From Mycolicibacterium novocastrense (lineage in GTDB: Bacteria; Actinomycetota; Actinomycetes; Mycobacteriales; Mycobacteriaceae), in NCBI RefSeq assembly GCF_001570485.1, contig NZ_BCTA01000027.1, positions 20,587 through 84,586 on the forward strand: a stretch of 64,000 nucleotides of DNA, written 5' to 3'. This document shows, piece by piece, positions 16,869 through 25,915 of the stretch. Under the pieces are notes generated by a model, which did not search any database, had not been told where the DNA came from, and saw nothing but the letters and a program-made list of their open reading frames with translations. The translations under genes were made by a program, and so were the position numbers. How positions within the stretch are numbered: position 1 is the first letter of the stretch; each line of letters begins with the position of its first letter.

Positions 16869-17595
16869 TCAGATACCAAGCACCTCGCGTGCGCGGTCGA
16901 TTTCGTTTGGGTCGGTGGTCGACGGGATGAGCCTGAGCTCGTCGAGTCCCGCCTCTCGTGCACCGTTGACGGCGGCAAGAAGGCCGGCCGCTCCGCAGTT
17001 CATTGTCCCCGTGCCCGGAGTGGTCAAGTAGGAGACGTCTTCTCCGACGGTGCCGACTTCTTCGTCCCAGAAGTCCTTCACGTGCTCCCTTCGGGCCGAT
17101 CACGCCGGCGACAAGCGGAATGCCGTCGCTCTGGACGGGCGCGGGCCCTACGGGAAAGTGTCCGTCGATGGGCGGCTCCTGGGCCCACACGCGGCGCATC
17201 GCAGCGACGGCCTCGTCCATTCGTTGCCGCTTTCGGTCAAGCGGGCTGTCGGCTGCGAGGTAATCCTCGTCCCAGGCGCCGATGCCGATCCCGAGCGTCA
17301 AGCGTCCGTCCGATAGGACGTCGATCGTCGCCAAGTCCTTGGCGAACAGGACGGGGTTTCGCATGGGGAGTGCGACGACGTCGGTCCAGAGTCGGACGCG
17401 CTCCGTCATCGCAGCCGCGGCGGCAAGCTGCGGGACGACTGACCAGCTGTAGGGGTAAACGATTCGTTCGTAGGTGACGAGCCCGTCCCACGGGCCCTCG
17501 TCTATCTTCCGATACCACGCAAGCTCCGTCTCGCGTCCGTGCGGGAACAGTGTCGGAAGACCCATGGAGATCTTCAACCCGAGATCAGAGCTCAA
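16869..17595 (-). pseudogene. LLM-class flavin-dependent oxidoreductase, frameshifted and internally shortened
   Basis: The N-terminal part (17595 to about 17090) is a good luciferase-like monooxygenase: GLPTLFPHGRETEL, VRLWTDVVALPMRNPVLFAK and SDGRLTLGIGIGAW. After GVIGPKGAR the frame shifts, and the reading continues as EHVKDFWDEEVGTVGEDV through AGLDELRLIPSTTDP to the stop at 16869. The joined product would be about 240 residues, whereas such enzymes usually have about 290, so roughly 50 residues are deleted near the shift. The gene is most likely dead. It is divergent from the TetR gene at 17864, its probable former regulator. Confidence 0.75.
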
Positions 17596-17863
17596 CGTGG
17601 CACCTCGGTAGGCGTGGGGCAGAGCGGAATCCGACTACTAAGCGGCGCAGCGCTATCCGTGGCATATGCAGCATTCCTTTACTGAACCAGCGATCGACAG
17701 CAGGCATAATAGCAACAGTATGTTCAATTAAGCTCGCGTGTCTCGGGGATCGGAAGGCCGCCCGGCGCTGGCGCGGTCTAATGGGACACCGACGGCGAGG
17801 AGGCTCGATGAAACCGACAGCGCGCAACGCCAGCGTCGGTCCAGCTGCAAGGGACCAAGGATC

Positions 17864-18475
17864 GTGAGCTCGTCAACGCACCGCAGTGCGGCGAATCATG
17901 CAGTCAGACAACGCGTTCGCCCTGGCGGACGCAGCGAGCGTGTGCGTGAATCGGTGATGCGCGTATGTCTGGAGTTGTTGACCGAAGGCAAGGTGGAGCT
18001 TCCGATCGCGGAGGTGGCGGTACGGTCGGGGGTGAACAGGGGCACGATCTATCGGTGGTGGCCCACCTCGGGGGCACTGCTGGACGAAGCTCTCGTATTT
18101 CACGCGCGTCATCGCACCGACACCCCGGACACCGGCGCGTGGGAGAGCGATGTCCGGACCCTGATCACCGAGTTGGCCTCGCTCGCAGCCGATCCCGTGG
18201 AGCGAGCAATCATGGCCACGATGATCTCGGGGCGGTACCCGTCGTTGAACGACTCCATGATGGGCTGGTTTCGAAACGACCTCTCGCAATGGTTCGGGAT
18301 GGTCGAGCGAGGTATGGATCGCGGCGAGGTGAGCGCTGACGTGGATTCGGCGGTCGTGCTGCGCATGATGCTGGCACCCGCGGTGTCGGTCTCCCTCTTC
18401 GACGGACGAGCGATGACACCCGACGAGATCGATTCCCTGGTGACGTTGGTGTGTCGAGCTACGGCAGCGCGGTAG
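17864..18475 (+). CDS. TetR/AcrR family regulator
   Basis: 203-residue repressor. The helix-turn-helix is in ELPIAEVAVRSGVNRGTIYR with the WWPTSGALLDEA continuation (about residues 40-68); the remaining helices form a ligand-binding domain that fits TetR_C_11. The GTG at 17864 is preferred because AAGGA lies just before it, although the frame is open further upstream. It is divergent from the broken LLM gene, with a 268-bp AT-richer spacer (17596-17863) that must hold both promoters. The effector is unknown. Confidence 0.8.
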   Translation: MSSSTHRSAANHAVRQRVRPGGRSERVRESVMRVCLELLTEGKVELPIAEVAVRSGVNRGTIYRWWPTSGALLDEALVFHARHRTDTPDTGAWESDVRTLITELASLAADPVERAIMATMISGRYPSLNDSMMGWFRNDLSQWFGMVERGMDRGEVSADVDSAVVLRMMLAPAVSVSLFDGRAMTPDEIDSLVTLVCRATAAR

Positions 18476-18510
18476 GGATCCGGTCAACCGTAAAGCGAAG
18501 CGAACTTCGG

Positions 18511-20649
18511 CTAGCCGGCCGGCGTCACATCCAGGCCCGAGCCCTTGATCGACGCCTTGGCACGGTTTTCCGCGCGCACGGCCCTCTTCCCGCGCACGAA
18601 CCCCGTCGCCGAGATCGACGCCGCAAGCAGCGCGCTCTCACCCTTGACGAATGGATGGAACCCGACGCCGGCGCCGCCGCGGCCCTTCACCGGGATGTCG
18701 GCGACTTCGGTGACCTTCCAGCTCTTTTCCGCCAGCGACAGGATGGCCTCGACGTTGGCGCACGAGACGGGCAGCGCGGCGATGACCTCGTCGTCGGCGC
18801 CGGCCAACTTCACCCCGGCCACGCCGTTGCCGGCCACGCCCTGCGGATTCACCGCCGCCGGGTCGATGCGCAGAATCTTTCCGCGTCGCGTCACCAGCGC
18901 CAGGTGGTACCCCTCGGGTAGCACACCCGAGCACACGAGGCCGGTGATGTCCGGCGCGACGGGAATCTCGCGGACCTTGTACGGCAGCCCTCCACCGGAG
19001 GTGAACTTCACCCGGCCGTCGGTCCACACCGCCCACCCCAATCCGGAGGTGAGCAGCTCGCCGTGGCGGTCGGAGAAGACGCCGCGGTCGTCGAGCCGCC
19101 AGGACGCGTTCACCTTGCGCTCCCGGGGTCCGTCGTCGCCTCCGCCCGACGTGACCGGCGTGGCGTCGAAGTCGAGCACGGTGCGGCGGTCGAATTCGGG
19201 GCCCTTGAACAGTTTTGCCGTCTCGACCAATTCCTTGTCGATCACCGACTTCCGCGCCTCCGGATCCGACACCAGCTCGGTGAGTTGGGCGAATTCGGCG
19301 TCCAGTCGTTCGGCCTCGGCCTGTAGTTCGATGACGTCGAGTTTGGTCAGGCGGCGTAGTTGCAACGCCAACACGTAGTCGGCCTGAACGGCGTCGATCT
19401 TGAACCGGTCCTGCAGACCCTGTCGGGCTTCGTCGACGGTGTCGGAGCCGCGGATCACCGCCACCGCGGCGTCGATGTCGAGGTGGATGGTCATCAGGCC
19501 GGCCACCAGATGACGGCGGGCGGTGACCTTCTCCAGCCGGTACTCACTGCGGTGCAGCACCACCGAATCACGGAGGGAGAGAAACGCTTTGATCAACTCG
19601 CGCACCGACCACCACCGCGGCACCCGGTTCTCGTCGAGCGCGACGAGGCTGGCGGCGAAGGTCCCTTCCAAAGGCGTCAGAGCCAGCAGCTGATCGCGGA
19701 TCTGTTCGGCGCTGTGGCCACGTTTGGCGGTGACGACGATCCGCAGCCCGTTGCGGCGGTCGGTCAGATCGGACATGTCCGCCACACCGGGCAGCTCACC
19801 GGACTCCACCAGGGCCCGAATCCGTTCCTGCACCGTGTTACTCGCGACGCCCGGCGGCAACTCGGTGATGACGACATTCTTCCCGTCCACCGACAGCGTG
19901 CCGCGCACGGTGAACTGGCCTCGCCCGGTGGTGATGTACTCCCGTAGGCCGGCGGTACCGACCACCGTGGCACCGCAACCCCAGTCCGGGCCCGGGATCA
20001 ACTTGACCAGGCGGTCGTCGGTCATGTTCGGCGTCTTCAACAGCGCCCGGCAGGCGGCCATGATCTCGCGCGGATTGTGGGCGGGCACCTTGGTGGCCCA
20101 CCCCTCGGCGATGCCGACGGCACCGTTGCACAACAACACCGGCCACTGGGCAGGCAGCACCGTCGGCTCGATCCATTCGCCGTCGAAGGTCGAGACCATC
20201 GGCACGGCGTGACTGTCCAGCTCGGCGGTCAGCGCGGCGCCGGGAGCCGACAACCGCATCTCGGTGTAGCGGTCGGCGGCGGGGATATCACCCTGAATAC
20301 GCGGGAACGCGCCTTGCCCGTCAATGACTTTCACGCGCTGGAACTCGGCGGCCATCAGCGCGGCCGCACCGTACATCGACGTACCGCCGTGCGGGTGCAG
20401 GTTGCCGGTGACGGCCGAGCAGACCTTGGAGGACTTCTGCGGCTTGTTGCCGGGCGTCAGCTTCGAATCGTGCATCTGGTACAGCAGGCGACGCTGACCC
20501 GGCTTGAGTCCGTCGTAGGCCGAGGGGATCGCGCGGTCGCTGACGCTGTAGAGCGCGAAGGTGAGTTGGTAGCGGTTCCAGTAATCGTCGGCGCTCTGGT
20601 CGAGGACCAGGTCCGGATTCTGCTCTGGAACGTCCAAGGTGGCGGTCAC
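18511..20649 (-). CDS. GyrA-like subunit of an extra type II topoisomerase (TopoM-like)
   Basis: 712-residue DNA-cleavage subunit. The order is winged helix (about residues 25-140) with the catalytic Tyr in ADRYTEMRLS, tower and coiled coil (about 330-480), then a reduced C-terminal domain. The quinolone region reads HPHGGTSMYG, compared with HPHGDSAVYD in E. coli GyrA, so Asp82 and Asp87 are both Gly and Ser83 is Thr. The GTG start follows AGGAG. It lies 9 nt after the GyrB-like gene, an operon. M. smegmatis has a comparable atypical enzyme, TopoNM; M. tuberculosis does not. The canonical gyrBA would be elsewhere. Confidence 0.9.
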   Translation of the reverse strand: MTATLDVPEQNPDLVLDQSADDYWNRYQLTFALYSVSDRAIPSAYDGLKPGQRRLLYQMHDSKLTPGNKPQKSSKVCSAVTGNLHPHGGTSMYGAAALMAAEFQRVKVIDGQGAFPRIQGDIPAADRYTEMRLSAPGAALTAELDSHAVPMVSTFDGEWIEPTVLPAQWPVLLCNGAVGIAEGWATKVPAHNPREIMAACRALLKTPNMTDDRLVKLIPGPDWGCGATVVGTAGLREYITTGRGQFTVRGTLSVDGKNVVITELPPGVASNTVQERIRALVESGELPGVADMSDLTDRRNGLRIVVTAKRGHSAEQIRDQLLALTPLEGTFAASLVALDENRVPRWWSVRELIKAFLSLRDSVVLHRSEYRLEKVTARRHLVAGLMTIHLDIDAAVAVIRGSDTVDEARQGLQDRFKIDAVQADYVLALQLRRLTKLDVIELQAEAERLDAEFAQLTELVSDPEARKSVIDKELVETAKLFKGPEFDRRTVLDFDATPVTSGGGDDGPRERKVNASWRLDDRGVFSDRHGELLTSGLGWAVWTDGRVKFTSGGGLPYKVREIPVAPDITGLVCSGVLPEGYHLALVTRRGKILRIDPAAVNPQGVAGNGVAGVKLAGADDEVIAALPVSCANVEAILSLAEKSWKVTEVADIPVKGRGGAGVGFHPFVKGESALLAASISATGFVRGKRAVRAENRAKASIKGSGLDVTPAG

Positions 20650-20658
20650 GTGGCTCTC

Positions 20659-22692
20659 CTAGTCGAGATCGAGGGAATTGGTGTCGACGCGGGCGGCGAT
20701 CTCGGCCATCCACGTGCGACGACCCTCGGGCGGTCCGCCGAACAACGTGTGGTGCAACTTCTTTTCTCCGTCGTCGGGCAGGACACGAATCACGGTGCGC
20801 CGCTGGGGATCGAGCACGGTGTTCCAGAAGTCGTCGGCGTCCATCTCGCCGAGGCCCTTGTTGCGCTGCACCTCGACCCTGCCCTTCGAGGCGGCCTTCA
20901 TCTTGGCCACCGCCGCGTCGCGCTCGGACTCGTCCTGACAGTAGATCCGCTCGCTGGCGGTCTTGACGACGAACAGCGGCGGCAGGGTCACATAGACCAT
21001 CCCGGCCTCGACGAGCGGACGGTAGAAGTCGAGAAACATCGAGATCAGGCTGGAGTTGATGTTGCCGCCGTCGGGATCGGCGTCGGAGGCGAACAGGATC
21101 CGGTCGTATCGGCACAACTCGGGGTCGCAGTTGTCCCGCACACCGCAGCCCAGGATGCGCTCGATGGAGTCGAACTCGTCTTTGGACCGCGCCTTGCTCA
21201 AGGCAAACCCATATACGTTGGGCGGCTTGCCTTTCAGCGGGAATGCCGCCTGGAAGGTGGCGTCGCGGGCGGCCTTGATGGTGCCCAGAGCCGAATCACC
21301 CTCGCACAGGAACAACTCGGCGCCCGACCCGCGGCCGGTCTCGCGGCTGGGAAGCAGCTTGGGCGGCAGCGAAAGATTGGTACCCAGCCCCTTGGCCTTC
21401 GAGGCCGCGCGCGAGCGGGCCTTCGCTCCCTCCGCGCTGCGCCGTGCCCGCGCCGACTCCAGCGCCAGCTTCGTCCACAGGGTCACCGCGTCGCCGTTGG
21501 CCGGATTGGCCGCCCACACCGTGACGCTGCGCGCCACATCCGGGGCCATCGCCACGTTCAGCGACCGCGACGACACCGCGGTCTTGGCTTGTGAGTCCCA
21601 GGAGACATCGGGTGCACGGGTGTCGACAGCGAGTGCGGTGACGGCGGCGAAATCCTGTGGCTCGGGGCCTTCTTCGCCCTTGGCCAGGCCGAGATCCCGC
21701 ATGCGCGACGCACGATCGGCCAGGGCTTCGGACAGCCCCTTCATCGCGGCGGTGAGATGTGATCCGCCGCCGGGGGTTCGTACCGTGTTGCAGAACGCGG
21801 CCACCGTCGCCGGTTCGGCCGGGCCCGCGGTCAGGGACCAGCGGAACGGTGTAGGGCCGCGCCCGGTGGTGTACTCGCCGCGACCCTCGACCGCGGCGCG
21901 GATGTCGGGCGCCGGAGTGCCCGCGGCGGTGCACATGAGGTTCAGCAGCGTGTCGGTGCCCCACGGGCCGCCGAATGGTTCAAGCAACGCCGGCGGCACC
22001 TGCTCGCCGGGCCAACCCTCGTCGACCACAACCAGGTGAACACCGGGGGACATCCGGGCCGCGGCATGCGCCCGCAGCAGCACTTCGCCGATGTCGATGC
22101 TGGTGTCCGGGACCACCGCCGGGTCGAACAGGATACGGACGGTGGTGCCTTGCATGGCGGGCTTGCGATTGCCGGCGCCCCGCAACTTCTGTGCGTCGGA
22201 TCGAGTGAACGGGGCGTCGGGATCGAACTCCTTGCCCTCGAAGGTTCCCGGGTAGCCGCGCCCGAAGCTCTGCACATAGGTCTTACCGGCCCGGTGCACT
22301 GTCACGTCGGTGCGCGCGGAGATGAACACCGCTGCGGCCGCGCCGATTCCGTTGAGACCGGCGCCGGTGCTCGCGGCATCGATATGGGCGTCGAACTTCC
22401 CGCCGGCCCGCGCGGTGCCGAGCGTCTTGACGATGCCGTTCTTTCCTGTCGCCGGATCGGTGTCGACGGGCAGGCCGCGGCCGTCGTCGGCGACGCTGAC
22501 CGAGCCGTCGGCGTGCAGGGTGATCGTCACGGTCGATCCACCGTTGCCGGAGTCGGCGACCTCCTCGATCGCGTTGTCGATCAACTCACGCAGCGCGGTG
22601 TTGAGCACGTCGAGTCCGAGGTTCACCGCCGGCCGCAGGCGCGTGTGCTGGACATCATCGAGTTCGGTGATGTCGGCGGCGGTGTAACTCAC
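20659..22692 (-). CDS. GyrB-like ATPase subunit of an extra type II topoisomerase (TopoN-like)
   Basis: 677-residue partner of the downstream gene. The GHKL ATPase domain has ELIDNAIEEVAD near residue 37, DDGRGLPVD near 73 and AGLNGIGAAA near 112. The TOPRIM domain carries FLCEGDSALG (acidic Glu), FPLKGKPPNVYG (PLRGK equivalent) and SDADPDGGNI (DxDxDG) near residue 535. It supplies ATP-driven strand passage with the GyrA-like subunit. Length is close to GyrB/ParE. The pair is transcribed toward lower coordinates from a promoter in about 22693-22860. An IS110 element inserted immediately upstream may affect expression. Confidence 0.9.
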   Translation of the reverse strand: MSYTAADITELDDVQHTRLRPAVNLGLDVLNTALRELIDNAIEEVADSGNGGSTVTITLHADGSVSVADDGRGLPVDTDPATGKNGIVKTLGTARAGGKFDAHIDAASTGAGLNGIGAAAAVFISARTDVTVHRAGKTYVQSFGRGYPGTFEGKEFDPDAPFTRSDAQKLRGAGNRKPAMQGTTVRILFDPAVVPDTSIDIGEVLLRAHAAARMSPGVHLVVVDEGWPGEQVPPALLEPFGGPWGTDTLLNLMCTAAGTPAPDIRAAVEGRGEYTTGRGPTPFRWSLTAGPAEPATVAAFCNTVRTPGGGSHLTAAMKGLSEALADRASRMRDLGLAKGEEGPEPQDFAAVTALAVDTRAPDVSWDSQAKTAVSSRSLNVAMAPDVARSVTVWAANPANGDAVTLWTKLALESARARRSAEGAKARSRAASKAKGLGTNLSLPPKLLPSRETGRGSGAELFLCEGDSALGTIKAARDATFQAAFPLKGKPPNVYGFALSKARSKDEFDSIERILGCGVRDNCDPELCRYDRILFASDADPDGGNINSSLISMFLDFYRPLVEAGMVYVTLPPLFVVKTASERIYCQDESERDAAVAKMKAASKGRVEVQRNKGLGEMDADDFWNTVLDPQRRTVIRVLPDDGEKKLHHTLFGGPPEGRRTWMAEIAARVDTNSLDLD

Positions 22693-22863
22693 TGCGGGTC
22701 CTTTGTGTCGATGCCGAATTGGGGGCCGCAGGAATCGTAGACGCGGGGATCGACATCTCCGCGGAACCTGGGTGCCTGCGGCGATAACGGTGTCGACACA
22801 GCGAGGTGAAGACTGCCTCGAACGAATCGACGCGCCTGCCGCAGAGTGAGTTCCTAACGAAGG

Positions 22864-24270
22864 TCAAGCCACTTGTGGGTTTGTCGTAGGGTTGCGTTTA
22901 GCGGGCTGGGATGTTGGAGCGCTTGGCGACTTCTGTGACTCCTGGCCCGCCTTCTTGCGTCGCTCGCGCATGAGTTTGTGGCGGACGTGATCGCGTTGGC
23001 GGGGATCGAGTCGGTAGCGCTGTTTGACGATGGCGCGGCCTTGGGATTCGGTGACCGCGGTGCCGTCGACGTCACGCAGCTGGTAGGGCTGTCCGGTGCG
23101 CATGCAGGTGGCGATGCGGGTGATCAGCATGGTGGCCAGATGGCAGATCGCTGAGTCGTGGTGGCGGTTTCCGGCCATCAGTCGGTGGTACTTGGCGGCA
23201 AACTGGGGATCGACTTTGCGTGCCTGATCAGCTGCGGTGTAAAGCATTTCGCGTAGCAGCGGATCGCCTGCCTTGGTGATCGACGACTCGGTTTTAGCCA
23301 CCCCGGATTGGCTGACCTTCGGGATTAGTCCGGTGTAGGCGCGGATCGCAGCCAGCGAGGTGAAACGGTGCGGGTCACCGATCCGCCCGGCAATGACCGC
23401 GCTGATGGTGGGACCGACCCCGGGTGCGGACGCAACGATCCCATGCGGGTCGGCGTCGGCGTAGAGGTTGGCGATGCGCTCATCGATCTCTTTGATCTGA
23501 CGGGTCAAAAACAGTGCTTGTTCGGCTTCGTGGGCGATGTCGGCGGCCAGTTCGGCGAAGTCCATCCCATCGGTGCCGTCGACATTCCACAGGAGCAGGG
23601 TTTCTTTGGCCGCCGCGATCAGACCGACGGCATGCCCGTCGCGCCAGTTGCCGCGCGAGCGTGTGGCCAAGAACCTGGCCAGCCTGGCTTGGCCGAGCCG
23701 GATCACCGCGTGCGGATCGGCGTAACGGGCCAAAAATTGCAGCGCGGCGTTGCCGTAATTGGAGCCCAGCACTGCATACCAGGCCGGTCCCAACAGCTCG
23801 ATGAGGGAATCGAGACGGGCATAGACCGCGGTGCGGCGCTTGACCATCGTGGAACGCTGCTTGGTCAGCCGCCGTAACGGATCAGCTGGGCCTTGCCCGG
23901 TGTAGGGACGCAATCCTTCCGGGTGCAGCAACGGCAGCCGGGCCAAAAGCTCCGAGTCGATCCGATCGTTTTTGGCATGTTTGGAGTAGTACCTACGTAA
24001 GTCAGCCGACTGCGTGGTCGGCACCATCACCACCGTTGCGCCGCGCCGGCGAAACCACTCGCCGATCACGATCCAGGCGTTTCTGGTGGGCTCGACCACC
24101 ACCGTCAGCTCAGCGGGATCCTGGGCACCCACATCGGCCCACACCCGCTCCAGGTCCTCGGGGCGGGTCAAGAACTTCCGGCCCCGCCACACCGTTTTGC
24201 CGTCACGAGCCAGCGTCGCCTGGTGCGCAGCCCGGACCGCGACGTCGATCCCCAACGTCAATGCCACCAC
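22864..24270 (-). CDS. IS110-family DEDD transposase/recombinase
   Basis: 468-residue recombinase. The N-terminal RuvC-like domain has the acidic set: Asp in GIDVAVRAAHQA (about residue 9), Glu in VVVEPTRNAW (about 59) and the Asp pair in KNDRIDSELLARL (about 103). The C-terminal Tnp_20 domain has SAPGVGPTISAVIAG (about 285) and the Ser-containing IPKVSQSGVAKTES (about 320). The C-terminus is a basic Lys/Arg/Ser-rich tail. It is intact, so the element may be active. Known members use a bridge RNA made from the non-coding end to choose target and donor DNA. Confidence 0.92.
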   Translation of the reverse strand: MVALTLGIDVAVRAAHQATLARDGKTVWRGRKFLTRPEDLERVWADVGAQDPAELTVVVEPTRNAWIVIGEWFRRRGATVVMVPTTQSADLRRYYSKHAKNDRIDSELLARLPLLHPEGLRPYTGQGPADPLRRLTKQRSTMVKRRTAVYARLDSLIELLGPAWYAVLGSNYGNAALQFLARYADPHAVIRLGQARLARFLATRSRGNWRDGHAVGLIAAAKETLLLWNVDGTDGMDFAELAADIAHEAEQALFLTRQIKEIDERIANLYADADPHGIVASAPGVGPTISAVIAGRIGDPHRFTSLAAIRAYTGLIPKVSQSGVAKTESSITKAGDPLLREMLYTAADQARKVDPQFAAKYHRLMAGNRHHDSAICHLATMLITRIATCMRTGQPYQLRDVDGTAVTESQGRAIVKQRYRLDPRQRDHVRHKLMRERRKKAGQESQKSPSAPTSQPAKRNPTTNPQVA

Positions 24271-24490
24271 AAAACCCTCCTGCCACTAGCGCTTTCAGAT
24301 GACCAGGTGACGGGGCGCCGCGGCCACGGCCCAGACATTCTCTAAGCAGGAGTCCACACCCACGGGCTGGCTCCAAGTTCCCGAACAAGGACACCGCACG
24401 ACCAGACACCAAAGTCCACGGGAGGCCGTTCAAATCTCAGGGATCACCACGTGTCCCAGTCGGACCCTCGGACCTGCCCGTGAACTCACA
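24271..24490 (-). ncRNA. Possible IS110 bridge RNA region (5' non-coding end)
   Basis: About 210 bp upstream of the transposase start contains no gene and, on the transposase strand, several short self-complementary stretches. In characterised IS110/IS621 elements the equivalent region encodes a structured bridge RNA with target- and donor-binding loops. The assignment is by position only; no loop guides could be matched without knowing the insertion site. Confidence 0.3.
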
Positions 24491-24530
24491 CAGAGGCTAA
24501 ATGTCGGACCCCTACGGAAGACTTCGACGC

Positions 24531-25829
24531 ATGGGGAGACGTAACCGCGAGAAGCGGGCAGCCAAACAGAGGAACCGGCGCCGGGCGACGCCCAAACAGG
24601 AGCGCGTCGGGTCATTCGATCCGGGACCGGACCGCGCACTCCTCCTCGAACACCTTGTCGTCGCATTGAGCACGGCCGCTTCGGGCCCTCCCGAGCACCT
24701 GCCGCGTCGTGCCACCGAACTGCTGCGCGAGTTCCGGGACCTCGCGCACGAACTCGACGTCGCCGCTGACCTCGCCGTGAACGAGGCCATCAGCGCGGCA
24801 TGGAAGCACGGTTGGCAACCGTCCGATCTGCATGAAATCGGGCGCCGCAAGCTGAAGCCGGCCGAGATCCATTACCTCGACGAGGCGATCGTCAATGAGT
24901 GTCGGCGGTACGCGGCCGCCACGTTGCACCCGGACTGGCGCGCCGATATCGCCAGGCTCTCGGCCACGGTCGGATCGAGTGCCCAGCCACCTCAGATGTG
25001 GCGGTGGGCCGCGGCGAATGCCGTCGACCAGCGCGACGCGCTGGCCGTGGTCCTCAAACTCCTGAACCTTCTCGGCCGCCTCCCGGCGCTGGAAACGATC
25101 TTGCCGCTGCCCGGTGAGTATCGGCCTACGGCAACGGCGGTGACCGTCACAGACGAAAAGGCGCTCGGCAAGGTGCGCGCTCTGCTGGCAAAAGCCGAAG
25201 CCACCGAGTACCCGGACGAGGCGGAGGCTCTTTCGGCCAAAGCCCAAGATCTGATGAGCAGGTATTCGCTGAACGAAGCGCTCGCCCGCCACGATCGAGG
25301 CCGCGAGCCCGCCGCGATCGCGCGCCGAATCTGGATCGAGAACCCGTACGCCGCGGCCAAGGTGACGCTGGTGCAAGTGGTGAGTCAGTCCAACCATTGC
25401 CGTGCAGTGTGGGCGGAGCGACTCGGGTTCGTGACCATCATCGGCTGCGAAACCGATCTCGATTTGGTCGAGTTGCTCACCACGTCGCTGCTTGTGCAAG
25501 CCAACCGAGCCATGCTGAGCGCTGGCCGCAGCGGAACCGCGCAAGCGCGTTCCAGGACGTTTCGCCAGTCTTTTCTCCTCGCGTACGCACAGCGCATCGG
25601 CGAGCGACTCGACAGCGCGAGCGCATCGGTCACCGAGGAAGTCAAGCGCGACGTTCGACTGCTTCCTGTGCTGGCGGCCAACAGTCGAGCGGCCGAAGAA
25701 CTCGCTCATCAGCTGTTTCCGTCGACGGTGCCTCGCGCGGTCTCAGGGTCCAACGGTGCCGGCTGGGGCGCCGGACGTGCCGCGGCCGACATGGCAATGC
25801 TCGACACCCACGAGTCGATAGCGGGGTAG
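24531..25829 (+). CDS. DUF2786 domain-containing protein
   Basis: 432-residue protein from the ATG at 24531, which has GGAAG 10 nt upstream; an earlier in-frame ATG at 24501 lies at the IS edge and is less likely. A very basic N-terminus (MGRRNREKRAAKQRNRRR) is followed by a helical region. The DUF2786 motif is KALGKVRALLAKAEATEYPDEAEALSAKAQDLM in pattern (about 210-245), then SRYSLNEALA. DUF2786 proteins are found in phages and actinobacteria; the function is unknown. The IS110 element next to its start could have displaced its promoter. Confidence 0.8.
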   Translation: MGRRNREKRAAKQRNRRRATPKQERVGSFDPGPDRALLLEHLVVALSTAASGPPEHLPRRATELLREFRDLAHELDVAADLAVNEAISAAWKHGWQPSDLHEIGRRKLKPAEIHYLDEAIVNECRRYAAATLHPDWRADIARLSATVGSSAQPPQMWRWAAANAVDQRDALAVVLKLLNLLGRLPALETILPLPGEYRPTATAVTVTDEKALGKVRALLAKAEATEYPDEAEALSAKAQDLMSRYSLNEALARHDRGREPAAIARRIWIENPYAAAKVTLVQVVSQSNHCRAVWAERLGFVTIIGCETDLDLVELLTTSLLVQANRAMLSAGRSGTAQARSRTFRQSFLLAYAQRIGERLDSASASVTEEVKRDVRLLPVLAANSRAAEELAHQLFPSTVPRAVSGSNGAGWGAGRAAADMAMLDTHESIAG

Positions 25830-25915
25830 CGAGGGCGGAATCGGCATTCACATAAGCGGGGCCGTGCGATAACGTCGAAATCAGTGTCCTGTATTTATCA
25901 GATTGGATCTGCCCG

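Larger units (their letters stand above)
22858..24490 (-). mobile_element. IS110-family insertion sequence (ends approximate)
   Basis: The element consists of one transposase gene plus about 210 bp of non-coding DNA on its 5' side, the usual IS110 layout. IS110 elements lack long terminal inverted repeats and often make no target duplication, so the ends cannot be fixed from this sequence alone. The left edge is near the transposase stop (22864) and the right edge somewhere in 24440-24500. It lies between the topoisomerase promoter region and the DUF2786 gene. Confidence 0.75.
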
